DNA of 64,000 nucleotides from the NCBI GenBank assembly GCA_030142905.1, contig JASJOG010000017.1:1364001-1428000 (forward strand), written 5' to 3'. Made by a program: the position numbers and the translations under genes. This DNA is from Heliopora coerulea. Lineage: Eukaryota; Cnidaria; Anthozoa; Scleralcyonacea; Helioporidae. Under the pieces are notes generated by a model that had not been told where the DNA came from, did not search any database, and was given only the letters and a program-made list of their open reading frames with translations. This document shows positions 56,201 to 64,000 of this stretch, piece by piece. The number at the start of each line of letters is the position of its first letter. The first letter of the stretch is position 1.

Positions 56201-57178
56201 TACTTCCTGATGTATATGATTTAATCACCTAAGTCCTCTGGAGGCATTGGAAAACTTATAAACGAATACTTATCGAATACTTAAGCGAGCAAGAATCGTG
56301 ATCTTAAATCTTAAGACTTAAACGAATACGTCAGGGCGAACAATCATATGAATGAAACTTATGGTATAGATGAGTCCTGAGGGGCTGGCAACATGGATGA
56401 ATGTCATCTTGGTTCGATGGGCTGAAATTTCAAACCGGATTCACGATGAAATTCCATTCAAATATGATCTTTAAATAATAGTATCCAGGGCTAGACTTTT
56501 GAAATTTCAGCCTGGATAAGTGGCCATTTATACAATGTGCCATTGTCGACGTATACTACTTTATGTTTTGGGATATGTAATGGTATCTCAAAGGTACAGT
56601 TTCGCTTTTGATTCACTCACTTTAGTAAAAATTACGGGAGACTTCGGTGAGTTAATCGGATACATCAGAACGAACAATCGCATAAGACAATCGTGTCATG
56701 TAAATGGGCACTAACTGAGCTGAAATTCTTTCCTGTAACCAACTCTTAACTGCGTTCCGTTAATAATGAGATTTGTTCGAGTTAGGTTATGGATCATTCA
56801 GTGATTCTAAATTTTTCAAATTCTGTTTTGTGGTTCAGAATGCGTCATTAGACAGTTTTTCTTCAAACAAGACTGAATTTTCTGTCGGAATTGCCTGATA
56901 AATCAATCATAATAAATCAAGGTTCAAGAGAATGCACCCTAAGTAGTGTTCTATTTATATACTTTAAGGATCCAAACGTAATCCCAGCAGGATCATACCC
57001 AGTCCAACCTGGTGCTGCTGTGTATATGGCTCAAATCGGTCGGAATATGCAAGTGCCTCATCCTGGTAAATCCCAACAAGCCTATCCAGGTACGGCTCCT
57101 TCAGCGTATGATGCCGGTAGCAAACAAAATGTACAGCTTCCTGGCAATGATTATCCAATGAAAACCGAAATTCAGTAG
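44133..57178 (+). CDS. Multi-pass (4-TM-like) membrane protein, at least four exons
   Basis: Exons 44133-44279, 52423-52561, 52704-52837 and 56969-57178 have GT-AG borders and matching phases, giving 630 nt (209 residues plus stop). Exon 1 has a first membrane helix (TIFIGISMLLLGSVAVVCGG) and an NKT site. Exon 2 has a long hydrophobic stretch (ANIIGMLFASVGLGIGAAFW). Exon 3 has an extracellular NCS site and the last helix ending GCISTCCYTP. Exon 4 is a Pro/Gly/Gln/Tyr-rich cytoplasmic tail (YPVQPGAAVYM, QQAYPGTAPSAYD). The layout resembles MS4A/CD20-like or similar tetraspan families. An extra phase-0 exon for a second helix may be hidden in the 8.1-kb first intron, which also contains a 4.2-kb hAT element. 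The start was chosen for its good context (aagATGG). Confidence 0.65.
44310..45552. other. First-intron sequence, no confirmed exon
   Basis: A minus-strand coherent block near 45171-45290 (FNFFNFIKIANKSIAKVVQW ending KLVSG and a stop) could be a last exon of an antisense gene but has no upstream partner. Otherwise no coding signal is seen. Confidence 0.25.
45553..45701. mobile_element. Probable TTAA-type mini-MITE
   Basis: Starts TTAACCCTTTTATCCCTGAG. The right end complements to GTAACCCTTTAACCCCGAAC, about 149 bp away. The ends resemble common TTAA-targeting MITEs, but the duplication is imperfect. Confidence 0.4.
45893..50123 (-). mobile_element. hAT element, 4.2 kb, with decayed transposase
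   Basis: Ends CAGGGGCGGATCCAGG at the left and, complemented, CAGTGGCGGATCTAGAG at the right. Flanks are aaatg (45888-45892) and aaacg (50124-50128), a 5-bp duplication with one change. A subterminal block with gggggtcaggggacatgcta is shared with the hAT at 27418. It lies in the first intron of the membrane-protein gene, transcribed against it. The transposase frame is broken in several places. Confidence 0.75.
46840..49010 (-). pseudogene. hAT transposase, near full-length but broken
   Basis: Minus-strand blocks in order. TTF-type zinc finger region (WLNEYETMSYFCSS, CLACILFP) at 49010-48648. A short block with GISLRGHRDS near 48600. The DUF4371 catalytic region with FYGIQADEVRDVSNWEQLGI, IRYVEDC, QTYDGASSMAGYINGC and HSLSHALS (48524-48000). 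The linker helix block (YKEVYEQTEEMAKIVG, YWRRTVFVPFLGHLLSEL; 47539-47060). The dimerisation domain remnant (IIPVTSAGVMQTNSAMKLVK) ending about 46840. At least three frame breaks or stops separate the blocks. Same lineage as the copy at 27819-29236, and it shows the part that copy lost. Confidence 0.8.
50797..51054 (-). CDS. Unrecognised antisense ORF with one hydrophobic segment
   Basis: 85 codons including SSLTIISFFFMLATIF, a membrane-like segment near the C-terminus, and a basic tail (KNFKR). It lies inside the membrane-protein gene intron on the other strand. It could be a last exon of a nested gene, since the text before the helix reads as ordinary protein. No partner exon was confirmed. 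Confidence 0.25.
   Translation of the reverse strand: MGSYWLAICNSSKLSFLAVHNLPARSYGIYNDFIHSFSMHARFNEEKTNLYDCLLELYASSLTIISFFFMLATIFKIPGAKNFKR
52423..52561 (+). CDS. Membrane-protein gene, exon 2
   Basis: Acceptor gttttctcag, donor GTGAGC. Encodes VEVALAANIIGMLFASVG onward to GGACYCIGIQ, phase 0 in and phase 1 out. Confidence 0.72.
52704..52837 (+). CDS. Membrane-protein gene, exon 3
   Basis: Acceptor ttttctgcag, donor GTGAGT. Encodes DYLNCSDVVITRNVNAVATI and the last membrane helix (MSVLLGMASLLGSIFGCIS). The frame continuing to 53356 is intron read-through. Confidence 0.74.
53364..53606 (-). CDS. Unrecognised antisense ORF
   Basis: 80 codons with amphipathic helical character (VQNLIFFVEIAHNAHKGTSN, DTDIHVVMEFLLNSFI). 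Composition is protein-like, but no family was recognised and no splice partner was found. It may belong with 50797-51054. Confidence 0.25.
   Translation of the reverse strand: MCDKPQCLMKEYLSSHRVQNLIFFVEIAHNAHKGTSNWQPFTKIVSGLTSNQDTDIHVVMEFLLNSFISNKRVFLDEQHG
54117..54446. repeat. Foldback element around telomere-like repeats
   Basis: Left block gtgtggagactgggactgga and right block whose complement is ggttggggactgggactaga form loose inverted arms about 330 bp apart. The telomere-like array is near the centre. Motifs caggataattctgaa and caggattatgctgaa repeat next to the array. Confidence 0.5.
54223..54330. repeat. Head-to-head interstitial telomeric repeats
   Basis: About twelve TTAGGG or one-base variants (TTAGGA, TTAAGG) run to 54297. 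After 'gggtcc' the array inverts to CCTAAC/CCTTAA units up to about 54330. The junction TTAGGGTCCTAACCC is the (TTAGGG)n(CCCTAA)n form seen at end-to-end telomere fusions. It can also arise in foldback elements. Confidence 0.85.
55042..55178 (+). CDS. Possible first exon of an unknown gene
   Basis: ATG in a strong context (gcaaaATGG) opens MDPDSALSPQCPKLTAPLV, then NRVFTEAESLQSPINIGPSA, and runs into a GTGAGT donor at 55179. 137 nt, phase 2. It lies in the last intron of the membrane-protein gene. The codons look coding, but no next exon was found. QSPINI alone recalls carbonic anhydrases; the rest does not fit, so no family is claimed. Confidence 0.35.
55338..55738. repeat. Perfect 105-bp inverted repeat with PLE-like end
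   Basis: Arms 55339-55442 and 55634-55737 (plus a base or so) are exact complements. They surround about 190 bases, the centre of which is almost pure AT (55540-55620, itself palindromic). Next to the left arm, 55443-55475 reads gacgtttcgttgctaacgcg, similar to the tail of the PLE at 61970. The arm end (gctgggcattaatattcatc) matches gctgggcgttagtattcatt at 62048. The palindrome is therefore probably built from PLE termini. Confidence 0.8.
55796..55885. repeat. Short hairpin, 26-bp arms
   Basis: ggtttggactggccattgtg at 55797 pairs with its complement ending at 55885, with one mismatch; the loop is 38 bases. It could be a small foldback MITE. It is in the last intron of the membrane-protein gene. 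Confidence 0.8.
56969..57178 (+). CDS. Membrane-protein gene, last exon
   Basis: Acceptor tatactttaag, then DPNVIPAGSYPVQPG through YPMKTEIQ and stop. Low-complexity tail with several YP/AYP motifs. AATAAATAA at about 57230 is a plausible polyadenylation signal. Confidence 0.68.
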   Translation, partial: DPNVIPAGSYPVQPGAAVYMAQIGRNMQVPHPGKSQQAYPGTAPSAYDAGSKQNVQLPGNDYPMKTEIQ

Positions 57179-57369
57179 AGATTGCACTCAAATTAGGGTC
57201 GAGACAATCCCATGAGTTGGTCAACTTTCCAATAAATAATTTATTTATATCTTGTCCGACATTTTGGCATTGTATGAGATAATATAGGATAAAATAATTT
57301 ATAAATAAAATGAATTTCAAAAAAAATACCGAGAACAGACGTTATCATCCATATACATGCATACATACG

Positions 57370-57370
<1 letters not shown>

Positions 57371-57411
<41 letters not shown>

Positions 57412-57435
57412 CATATATATAAAGGTTTATATTAT

Positions 57436-57466
<31 letters not shown>
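57371..57466. repeat. (CA)n and (TA)n microsatellites
   Basis: About 16 CA units at 57371-57402 are followed, after a short gap, by (TA)n at 57440-57466. They lie directly upstream of the PLE. A second (TA)n at 59583-59600 lies just beyond its other end. Confidence 0.9.
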
Positions 57467-57587
57467 TGAATAAAGCAAGGCCAGGCAAAACGAAGAAGCC
57501 CTCAGCGGAAGGATCCACCATGGATACCAATTCTGCTCTCTAGGTTTACGAATATTTCTTAGGTCTAAAACATCCTTTCTAATATTA

Positions 57588-57811
57588 GATAGAAATAATC
57601 TCAGCGAAGAAGAAAGGGAGGCCATTAAAAATTTAAAATCCGATGATAGGATAGTCAGAATACAAGATAAAGGTTCGAGATTTGTTGCTGTGGATAAGGA
57701 CGATTATCAGTCCAAAATGTTAAGTCAATTAGATAACAGCTTGCATTATGCTCAGCTATCTAAGGACCCGTATCCTTTGACCACTTACAGAAGGTTAATG
57801 TGTGGGCTGAA
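57588..57811 (+). pseudogene. PLE 1 N-terminal region, remnant
   Basis: The open frame from DRNNLSEEEREAIKNLKSDD through IQDKGSRFVAVDKDDYQSKM stops at 57811. The VDKDDY and DKGS motifs are the usual region ahead of the PLE fingers domain. After the stop a deletion joins directly to the palm part at 57840. Confidence 0.7.
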
Positions 57812-57839
57812 AAATGGCTGAGAGAAGGGGAGATAAGTC

Positions 57840-58778
57840 GTGAGGTTGCTTTGTGGGACACCAAACCCAGAGTGGGTTGAGCTACTTTCGGCTTTCACTG
57901 AGCATTATTTGAAGCCTTTAGCGCAGAGTTTGCCTTCTTTTATTAAGGATACCAGCCATTTAATCAATAAGATTGAACACCTTAATAGGGAAGGGCCATT
58001 GCCTGAAAATGCCCTTTTAGTCTCATGGGATGTGGTTTCCATGTTTCCTAACATTGACAACACGTTAGGTATTTCTGCAGTTGAACGGGCACTTAACTCT
58101 CGCAGCATTAAAATACCGTCTACTGAATGTATTACGAAGGCGGTAGAAATTTGTCTGAAATCCAACAATTGCCCGTTTGGAGACCGTAATTATTTGCAGC
58201 AAAATGGTACAGCAATGGGACCCAAAAATGCTTGCAGTTATGCGGACTTGGCTATGGGGGTCATTGACGATAAGGCCAAGGACGGTGAAATTAAACCGAA
58301 GCTTTGGTGGCGTTACCGAGATGATATTTTCGATCTTTGGACGCAGGGAGAATCTAAGCTCCTGGAATTTACCAATTATATTAATTCTTCATATCCAACG
58401 ACAAAATTTGAATTGGTTTGTTCGGAGGAGTCTCTTAATGTTTTGGATCTTACGCTACACCTCCAAAATGGCTATATGGTCACTGAGATTTATTCCAAGC
58501 CCACAGACAGTCGTCTGTATTTGCCATTCACTAGTTCGCATCCCCATCATTGTAAAAAAGCTATTCCTTACGGGGTGGCATTGAGGATTAAACGCAATTG
58601 CTCTACGGCTGAATTTACCGAGAAAGCATGCTCTAAATATAAGGCATACTTGAAGCAAAAGAATTATGATATGAAGTTAGCGGATAAACAATTTGAAAAA
58701 GCCGTACAAAGGGAAAGATCCGATATTCTTAAGCCTGAGAACAATTTTAAGAAAAAAACGTTCCCCTTTGTACTGTAA
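57840..58778 (+). pseudogene. PLE 1 reverse transcriptase domain
   Basis: 312 codons. It contains LSAFTEHYLKPLAQSLPSFI, LVSWDVVSMFPNID (motif A region with D), NGTAMGPKNACSYADLAMG (motif B region) and WWRYRDDIFDLW, the RYxDD catalytic box, followed by LNVLDLTL and IYSKPTDSRLYL. The start ATG is inside the deletion junction, so it is a fragment rather than a gene. Key catalytic aspartates remain. Confidence 0.85.
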
Positions 58779-58947
58779 TATAATCCCAGGATGCCTAAAG
58801 TAAGTATAATTATTGAAAGGCATCTGAATTTGGTTCATTCGGTGGCTGGTTTGCAAGAAATATTTCCAGCGGGATCTGTTATTCCAGCTTATAGGAGAAC
58901 GAAGAATTTGAAGGAAATGTTAGCTCCGTCTAGATTTAAACTACTTA

Positions 58948-59400
58948 GTGGAAAGTGATAGGTTTACAAGTTTGGCTACGGGGCGTTTTTATAAAATTAA
59001 ACAAGCCGTGTATTGTACTTCCACTGATGTTGTTTATTTAGTATCGTGTAGGAAATGTAAGTTGCAATACGTAGGTTCCACTTCCAACCAGTTTAAAGTT
59101 AGATTTCGCAACCGTAAATCAGCTATGAATACTGGTAAAAATACCTGTGAGGTTGCCATTCATTTTAACAACACGCCTCATTCCTTGACAGATTTTGATT
59201 TTATTATTGTTGAAAAGATTATTAACGCTCGGAAAAAAGAAGAAACGCTTTTAATTAGGGAGGCCTATTGGGTTGCCCAATTAGGTACCCTGCAACCCAC
59301 TGGTCTGAATAAGAGGTGCGAGTACCGTGCTAAAACACGTTTTAATTATAATTATAATAAGAAGGGTATTCATTTTAATGTAAATTTGTATGTAAATTAG
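58948..59400 (+). pseudogene. PLE 1 GIY-YIG endonuclease domain
   Basis: 150 codons. VVYLVSCRKCKLQYVGSTSN carries the degenerate GIY...YVG core with the CxxC insert typical of PLEs. It is followed by FKVRFRNRKSAM (the conserved arginine helix), CEVAIHFNN and EAYWVAQLGTLQPTGLN. It is separated from the RT by a frame break at 58778-58947. Confidence 0.85.
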
Positions 59401-59613
59401 TATGTTAATTATTTATGATTTTGTATGTATAGAGGTCCCCTCTAAAATAATTTTTAACGAGCTTTTTAACTGATGAAGGACGAATGTCCGAAACTTCTTT
59501 TTAATAAAAAAAATTTTTATGGACCAGTGAGAAGTTTCTCTGTCTCTCTTTTTATTTTATTCGCAATATTTATATACAAATACATATATATATATATATA
59601 CACACAAACATAC

Positions 59614-60044
59614 ATAATTAAATTATAATAATCGAGTTAAAATGTCATACGGTTTCTGAATACACTCTTAATCGGCATTTTTACCTCATAAATACTGAAC
59701 TCGTGGCCATGCTTTTGGCAACGGGCTCTGTAGCTCAGTTGGCAGAGCATCGCACTAGATTCGCGGGGTCGCGGGTTCGATTCCCAGCCGGAAGGCCAAA
59801 AAGTTGCATTTTCGCAACAGGTCCCGGTCGGGTCTTAAAAGTGGAGGTAGCTGGGCACTCGACTTTTCCTTCATCTGTTCAACCCGCGACCCCGCGAATC
59901 TAGTGCGATGCTCTGCCAACACAGCTACAGAGGCCGTTGCCAAGAACATGGCCACGAGTTCAGTATTTATGAGGTGGGAATGCCGATTAAGAGTATACTC
60001 AGAAACAGTGTGACATTTTCACTCGATTATTATAATTTAATTAT
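59614..60044. repeat. 431-bp palindrome carrying a tRNA-like gene (copy B)
   Basis: Arms 59614-59777 and 59881-60044 are each 164 bases and nearly exact inverted copies. The outer block is ataattaaattataataatc, the inner ends ggggtcgcgggtt and aacccgcgacccc. The loop of 103 bases holds the tRNA 3' half and a unique segment. It sits between two PLEs. Same plan as the element at 552-783 but with a different sequence. Confidence 0.88.
59723..59797 (+). pseudogene. tRNA-like sequence at the inner edge of the palindrome
   Basis: GGGCTCTG, A-box TAGCTCAGTTGG (59731-59742), a central stem-loop, and B-box GGTTCGATTCC (59775-59785). D-arm and anticodon arm can be drawn, but the T-arm and acceptor 3' side pair poorly, so it is a tRNA-derived head rather than a functional tRNA. 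The other arm carries an altered copy (agctgtgttggcagagc on the minus strand). Confidence 0.55.
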
Positions 60045-60099
60045 AATAAAGAAGTTATTGTCGTCCAACTTCCATCTTTTCATATGAGGAGTTCACGAT

Positions 60100-61205
60100 C
60101 ATTAATGACCTCAAGAATTGCAATAGCATCGTTATTCTTAAACCTGACAAAGGAAACTGAGTTGTTATTCTTGACTGATCAGAATATGACCGTAAAATGG
60201 ACGACATCCTAAATGACATGACTAATTCTGCCGCTCGGACGAAGATCTTATAAAGTTAACCAGACAACGAGAAAACCAATTAAAAGCATTCTTGAGATCA
60301 CTCAAGAAAGATGTAGTAATATCAGAAAGCGTTTATCAAGATCTTTTCCTTCTGGCTCTCGCACTGGTATTATCTATGGACTACCTAAAACACACAAACC
60401 TGTTGTTCTTCAAAGACCAGTACTTTCTTCGACCGGCACAATATCTTATAATAGCTAAACTTCCCGTCCCTATTCTTAGACCTACATCATCTGTAACTTA
60501 TATGGTAAGTGACACAATTTCTTTTTTTAACGGACTGATTAATTTAAGCTTTTCATCAGACAATCTCATTATGGCCAGTTTTGAAATTAAGTCTCTGTTC
60601 ACAAACATCTCGCTTGATAAAACCATCGATATCATCATCAATCGCTAATTTCGTAACACCACCCACTTTCACAACTTTTCCGGAGACTAATTTACCAAAC
60701 TTTCACGTTAGGCTGTAAAAAATTGCATTTTTATTTTTAACGGATCTCTTTTCGAACAAATTGATGGTGTTTCCATGGGTTCATCCCTTGGCCCTTACTT
60801 GGCTAATATTTTTCTTTCATTCCATGAAACACATGGCTAGAAAATTGTCTCCGTATTTTCAAACCAATTTACTATCGCAAGCATGTCGATGACTGCTTTT
60901 TGTTATTCCGCTCTCCAGAACATATTAATTTATTTCTCAATTTTTTAAACCAAAAGCATGCCAACATAAAATTTACTTCTGAAATCGAAACACCCAGCAA
61001 GACACTTTTCTTTCTAGATATCCAAGTTAAACGCAGCAACTCTACATCTGTTAATCAAAAACCAACATTTACAGGACTTTTCACCAACTTTCATACTTTT
61101 ATCCCGTTAAAGTATAAAAAAGGTTTAATTCTGACACTTATTGACCTGTTTTTTAAAATCTGTTCAACTTACGAAAATTTTCATCAAGAGATCGAAAAAT
61201 TTTGA
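60100..61205 (+). pseudogene. PLE 2 reverse transcriptase, broken
   Basis: NCNSIVILKPDKGN (60118 on, stop after it), YGLPKTHKP near 60370 in one frame, VSDTISFFNGLINLSFSSD and FEIKSLFTNISLDKTIDIII (motif A area, 60500-60650). Then IDGVSMGSSLGPYLANIFLS (motif B, about 60760-60820), an eroded RYVDD box near 60880, and LFRSPEHINLFLNFLNQKHA with FLDIQVKRSNS (60900-61205). At least four frame breaks. Confidence 0.78.
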
Positions 61206-61240
61206 TCAATCTTTAAGCTTAACGGCTATCCTACTCACCT

Positions 61241-61804
61241 TTGGATAAATGTGCCCAATTACTTTTCGACAAAACTTTCAAACTCACCCCCGAAATTGCA
61301 ACTATTCTTAAAAAGATAATTTATTTCGACCTACCATTTACTGATCTCCACTCCAAACCCGCACGCAAATCCATAAACTTTGCTCTTCCGCCTTTTCACA
61401 CATCAACATTCGCACCGTCTTTCGACCTACCAAACGATTTTAACATTATTTCCCTTTCAAAGACAGACTTCCCAAGGGTCTGAGATCTCATGTAGTTTTT
61501 TCTTTCTCGTGTCAATGCTGTGAAGCATTGTATGTGGGCCAAACAGCCCGCCACGTACACAATAGAGTCTCTGATCATTTTGGAATCTCTGCTTTGACGG
61601 GGAAAAAACGTGTTAATCTCTGGCCTTCAGGCATCCTATCTCATCTTTGTCAACCTAACCACACCGCTTCCATAAACAACTTTCAGATTCTCTCATCATG
61701 ATCCTTCCCTTCTGAACTTCTTATTCGTGAAAGTTTACTTACTCGTAAACTTAGCCCTTCACTAAACACCAACCTTAGTTCTATTCCCTTGTTTCTATTT
61801 TAAC
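61241..61804 (+). pseudogene. PLE 2 linker and GIY-YIG endonuclease, broken
   Basis: A linker block at 61241-61483 (QLLFDKTFKLTPEIATILKK) is followed in another frame by the nuclease with ALYVGQTARHVHNR and ISALTGKKRVNLW (about 61480-61620), then LLIRESLLTRKLSPSLNTNL and IPLFLF before the stop near 61802. Confidence 0.75.
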
Positions 61805-62075
61805 TATACGTTCTTTGATGTTGACATCCTTCATCCGTTACTCGCAATGTGTCGCTACCTCTCCTTCTCTTACTAACGTCTCTAATTAACTCTACAGCTT
61901 GTAATATAACCCCTCTTGTCACTAACAGATCATATGTAAATTAACTCCCAGTCACTCTGATGATGTCACATGTCGCAACGAAACGTTAGTTGCTTGTTCA
62001 ATAAATGATGCTTTAAATTATCAATTGTTATGATTCCGCGTTATATGCTGGGCGTTAGTATTCATTCTTCGCCTA

Positions 62076-62976
62076 TATGTATGTATATGTGTGTATATGT
62101 ATGTTTGTGTATGTGTTTATGAAGCAACGCACATCATACACTCGCTCTGATAGGATGAATCTCATCTTCTCTCATTGGATTAGAGTATAAGGACATGGAT
62201 CATGTTATAAAAATTTAAAAATTTTTTGGTTATTTTATAAAACTAATAGAAAATAGCTTTCGTGTCTCTGTGCTGTGATAGAAAAATTCATGACGCCATT
62301 TCAAACCGAAAAATACCTGAAAATACTCGGTTACGTCTTGTGTTTCTACTTAGCATCTTCCCGATTGAAATAACGTCATTCATGTTTTTACTACAGCAAA
62401 GAGACACTCGACTAATTTTGTATTTGTCAAACACATATTTGATACAAAACTGAATGTATCAAAACTATGGTAAGGCACATGGACATAGCAAGGGTTGAAA
62501 AAATGGGGGGCAGAGTCAAATTGAAAAGTGTGGAGCCCATTCTATGATCCTCATAGTTTGTTTTTTAGAATTTGGATGCAAAACTAATAGTTCTTTCAAG
62601 CTAGCTAAACTGGTAGGGTAACGATCTAAGATTTTGGAACAAAAATCGTTGACACTTTTTAAATCTAAAAAGTAGGGTCTCATGTCCCCTAACCCTATTC
62701 AACTGGAAGAGAAAGACCCTTTAGTTCCTTTATCGACGCCTATGGCAAACGAGCGTTCATTTTTCTCAAGCACCGGAGAAACTCGAACACCAACCCAATA
62801 TGCAGACTCAACCCGGCAAAAGGGAAACTTAGCAAGGTTAATCAACCCCAACATTGGATCCCTTATAGATATAAATCAATGGAAAGGTACCCAGACCTTA
62901 ACAGAATTGCTAAAAGCATTAAAGAGAAATTCAAGTAGACAGTCCTTTCAACGCCCTGACATAGAATGTCCTATCA
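62076..62976. other. No clear gene
   Basis: A 105-codon plus-strand frame at 62682-62999 runs into the foldback fragment, so it is not taken as a gene. The rest is AT-rich. Confidence 0.35.
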
Positions 62977-63090
62977 GTCATCAGAAGGTTGTGGTTTGAT
63001 CCCTGTCTGGGGTTCAGAAATCGTTTTTCAGGGATGTTAGCTTGAAGAACGTTCAAAGAACATCAGTGAATATCTCCAAGCTCCCAAATT
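62977..63090. repeat. Half of the tRNA-derived foldback element (family A)
   Basis: catcagaaggttgtggtttg through agcttgaagaacgttc matches the right arm of 552-783. It extends into atatctccaagctccca, the complement of the sequence just outside the left arm of copy A (535-552). The B-box-like tggtttgatccc is present; the left arm is missing. Confidence 0.65.
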
Positions 63091-64000
63091 CAAAACATTA
63101 GTCTAACTTTATTATTTTATTACAGTATGTGTGCATGGATGTCAATAGAAATAAAGAGGTACATTGTTGTACACAGCACATCTGTTAATTTTGTTGATTA
63201 GGAGTTTTCGTTTGTGGCAAAAATCAGGTTTGACTGGTTGAAAAGTTTCTCGGACAGTTTCATTTAACCTTTCCGAAACATGAGGGTAGTCCTAAAAAGA
63301 AATAAATCTCAATTCTTAAATCTCATTAGTAGATTATAAAATTTGTTGGATAAAAATCCCATTTAATTAGGTAACTAAACTTTTTAAATATATTTCTTTT
63401 CTTGTGATTTAAAAATTCGTTGATAGGCATATCCCAAATTATGAAACTCTGAAAGAAGCAAATTTTTTCAGCTTGTGCTCTGTCATCGTTACCCTCATCT
63501 CGAACATCCTGAACGATATTTTCCATACATTTTTCGAATGCGATACTGCCTTGCATGCAAAGCTAATAAGATTTTGTGTTTTCAGCCCAAAACCAAATAC
63601 TATAGTCGCTCATAAAGCATCAAGAGTTATGCGTCCTCCCTCAACTTCTCTTCCACACTTAAACAAAAATACTTATTGTTGCCTCCACATCTCCCCCGTC
63701 GTTGTTATTCTTGCTTTTCTAAAAGACAAGGTAAACACAAACGTTTACTATTCCATGCTAGCATAATACATTTTCCAAAGAAACCATGGTAAGAAAACAT
63801 ACTACTTATCGTCAACACCTTGGATGAAAATACCATATTATGTCCTTCATGCTGTAAAGGTAAAGGGCCTTTAGTTATACTGGGTAACCCTATCAGCTAC
63901 ATAAACTGTTCTCCCTAGAGCTCCGGTAATGGATACTGGTACAAGGGCATTAGGTGCAAAAATGCGTTCGCCGTAGGGATTTACAGACTTTTACCTTCAT
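63091..64000. other. No gene seen
   Basis: No supported coding block; open frames at 63326-63556 and 63473-63766 overlap on opposite strands without splice logic. Confidence 0.35.

Larger units (their letters stand above)
57465..59515 (+). mobile_element. Penelope-like retroelement 1, internally damaged
   Basis: Carries the remains of the N-terminal region, a reverse-transcriptase frame and a GIY-YIG endonuclease frame, ending with ctgatgaaggacgaatgtcc near 59473 and an A-rich tail. It is bracketed by TA-rich microsatellites. PLEs use a reverse transcriptase related to telomerase plus this endonuclease to insert. The frame breaks near 57810 and between 58778 and 58948 leave it inactive. Confidence 0.85.
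60050..62075 (+). mobile_element. Penelope-like retroelement 2, heavily broken
   Basis: Follows the palindrome directly. Blocks of RT and endonuclease frame run in order with many stops and shifts. After the last block come a tail (gatgtcacatgtcgcaacga, 61966 on) and gctgggcgttagtattcatt at 62048. A different lineage from PLE 1. The 2284-2690 fragment and the palindrome at 55338-55738 look related to this one. Confidence 0.78.

Noticed and set aside
57310..57625. Open frames with HTHTHT and IYIYIY runs
   Set aside because: Microsatellite translations.
59723..59797. Functional tRNA gene
   Set aside because: A and B boxes fit, but acceptor and T-stems do not pair; treated as a tRNA-derived head.
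59703..60013. Three open frames inside the tRNA palindrome
   Set aside because: They translate the tRNA-like sequence and its inverted copy; no coding meaning.

Overview
The window looks like nuclear DNA of an early-branching animal, most likely a cnidarian such as a coral or sea anemone. That placement is an inference. It rests on a metazoan intron/exon gene (DPAGT1) with GT-AG introns of about 1-2 kb, AT-rich sequence, TTAGGG-type repeats, and a mix of Penelope-like, hAT, Tigger, Crypton and tRNA-derived elements. No bacterial-style operons, rRNA genes or CRISPR arrays are present.

Host genes. (1) DPAGT1, minus strand, 15645 to 7276. Six exons can be placed to the base, and they join into one 423-residue frame. 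(2) A pair of nearly identical single-exon genes for small secreted, probably GPI-anchored, cysteine-containing proteins lies on the minus strand at 19837-20409 and 33231-33803. They sit inside a larger duplicated segment (about 19216-20760 and 31264-34360). (3) A multi-pass membrane protein gene lies on the plus strand, with exons at 44133, 52423, 52704 and 56969 that join in frame. It is head-to-head with an unrecognised minus-strand gene starting at 44050. A short possible first exon lies upstream of DPAGT1 on the opposite strand (16092), and another at 55042.

Most of the rest is mobile DNA. From left to right: a tRNA-derived foldback element (552-783); a Penelope-like (PLE) fragment (about 2284-2690); a Harbinger-like MITE (4692-5076); small MITEs inside and around DPAGT1; a hAT MITE with an 8-bp target duplication (18271-18757); a hAT remnant (21355-21657); a Tigger-like element carrying a HIRAN-like ORF (23680-25033). 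Next is a decayed Polinton/large-DNA-virus-like locus (about 26231-30360). It is interrupted by a Harbinger-like MITE that itself carries a hAT element with a 5-bp target duplication (27418-29689). Then come a perfect hAT MITE (30365-30739), a mariner-type MITE (31284-32088) inside the second gene copy, a decayed Crypton tyrosine-recombinase gene (36539-37775), and a 4.2-kb hAT element inside the first intron of the membrane-protein gene (45893-50123). After these are head-to-head telomere-like repeats (54223-54330), a perfect 105-bp palindrome resembling a PLE end (55338-55738), two PLEs (57465-59515 and about 60050-62075) and a 431-bp tRNA-containing foldback between them (59614-60044).

All transposase and reverse-transcriptase reading frames are broken. 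Mobility of the small elements would depend on copies elsewhere in the genome. The most interesting signals are the duplicated secreted gene pair with its clustered changes, the two families of tRNA-bearing palindromes, the nested 5-bp-TSD hAT, the viral-type fragments, and the inverted telomeric array.
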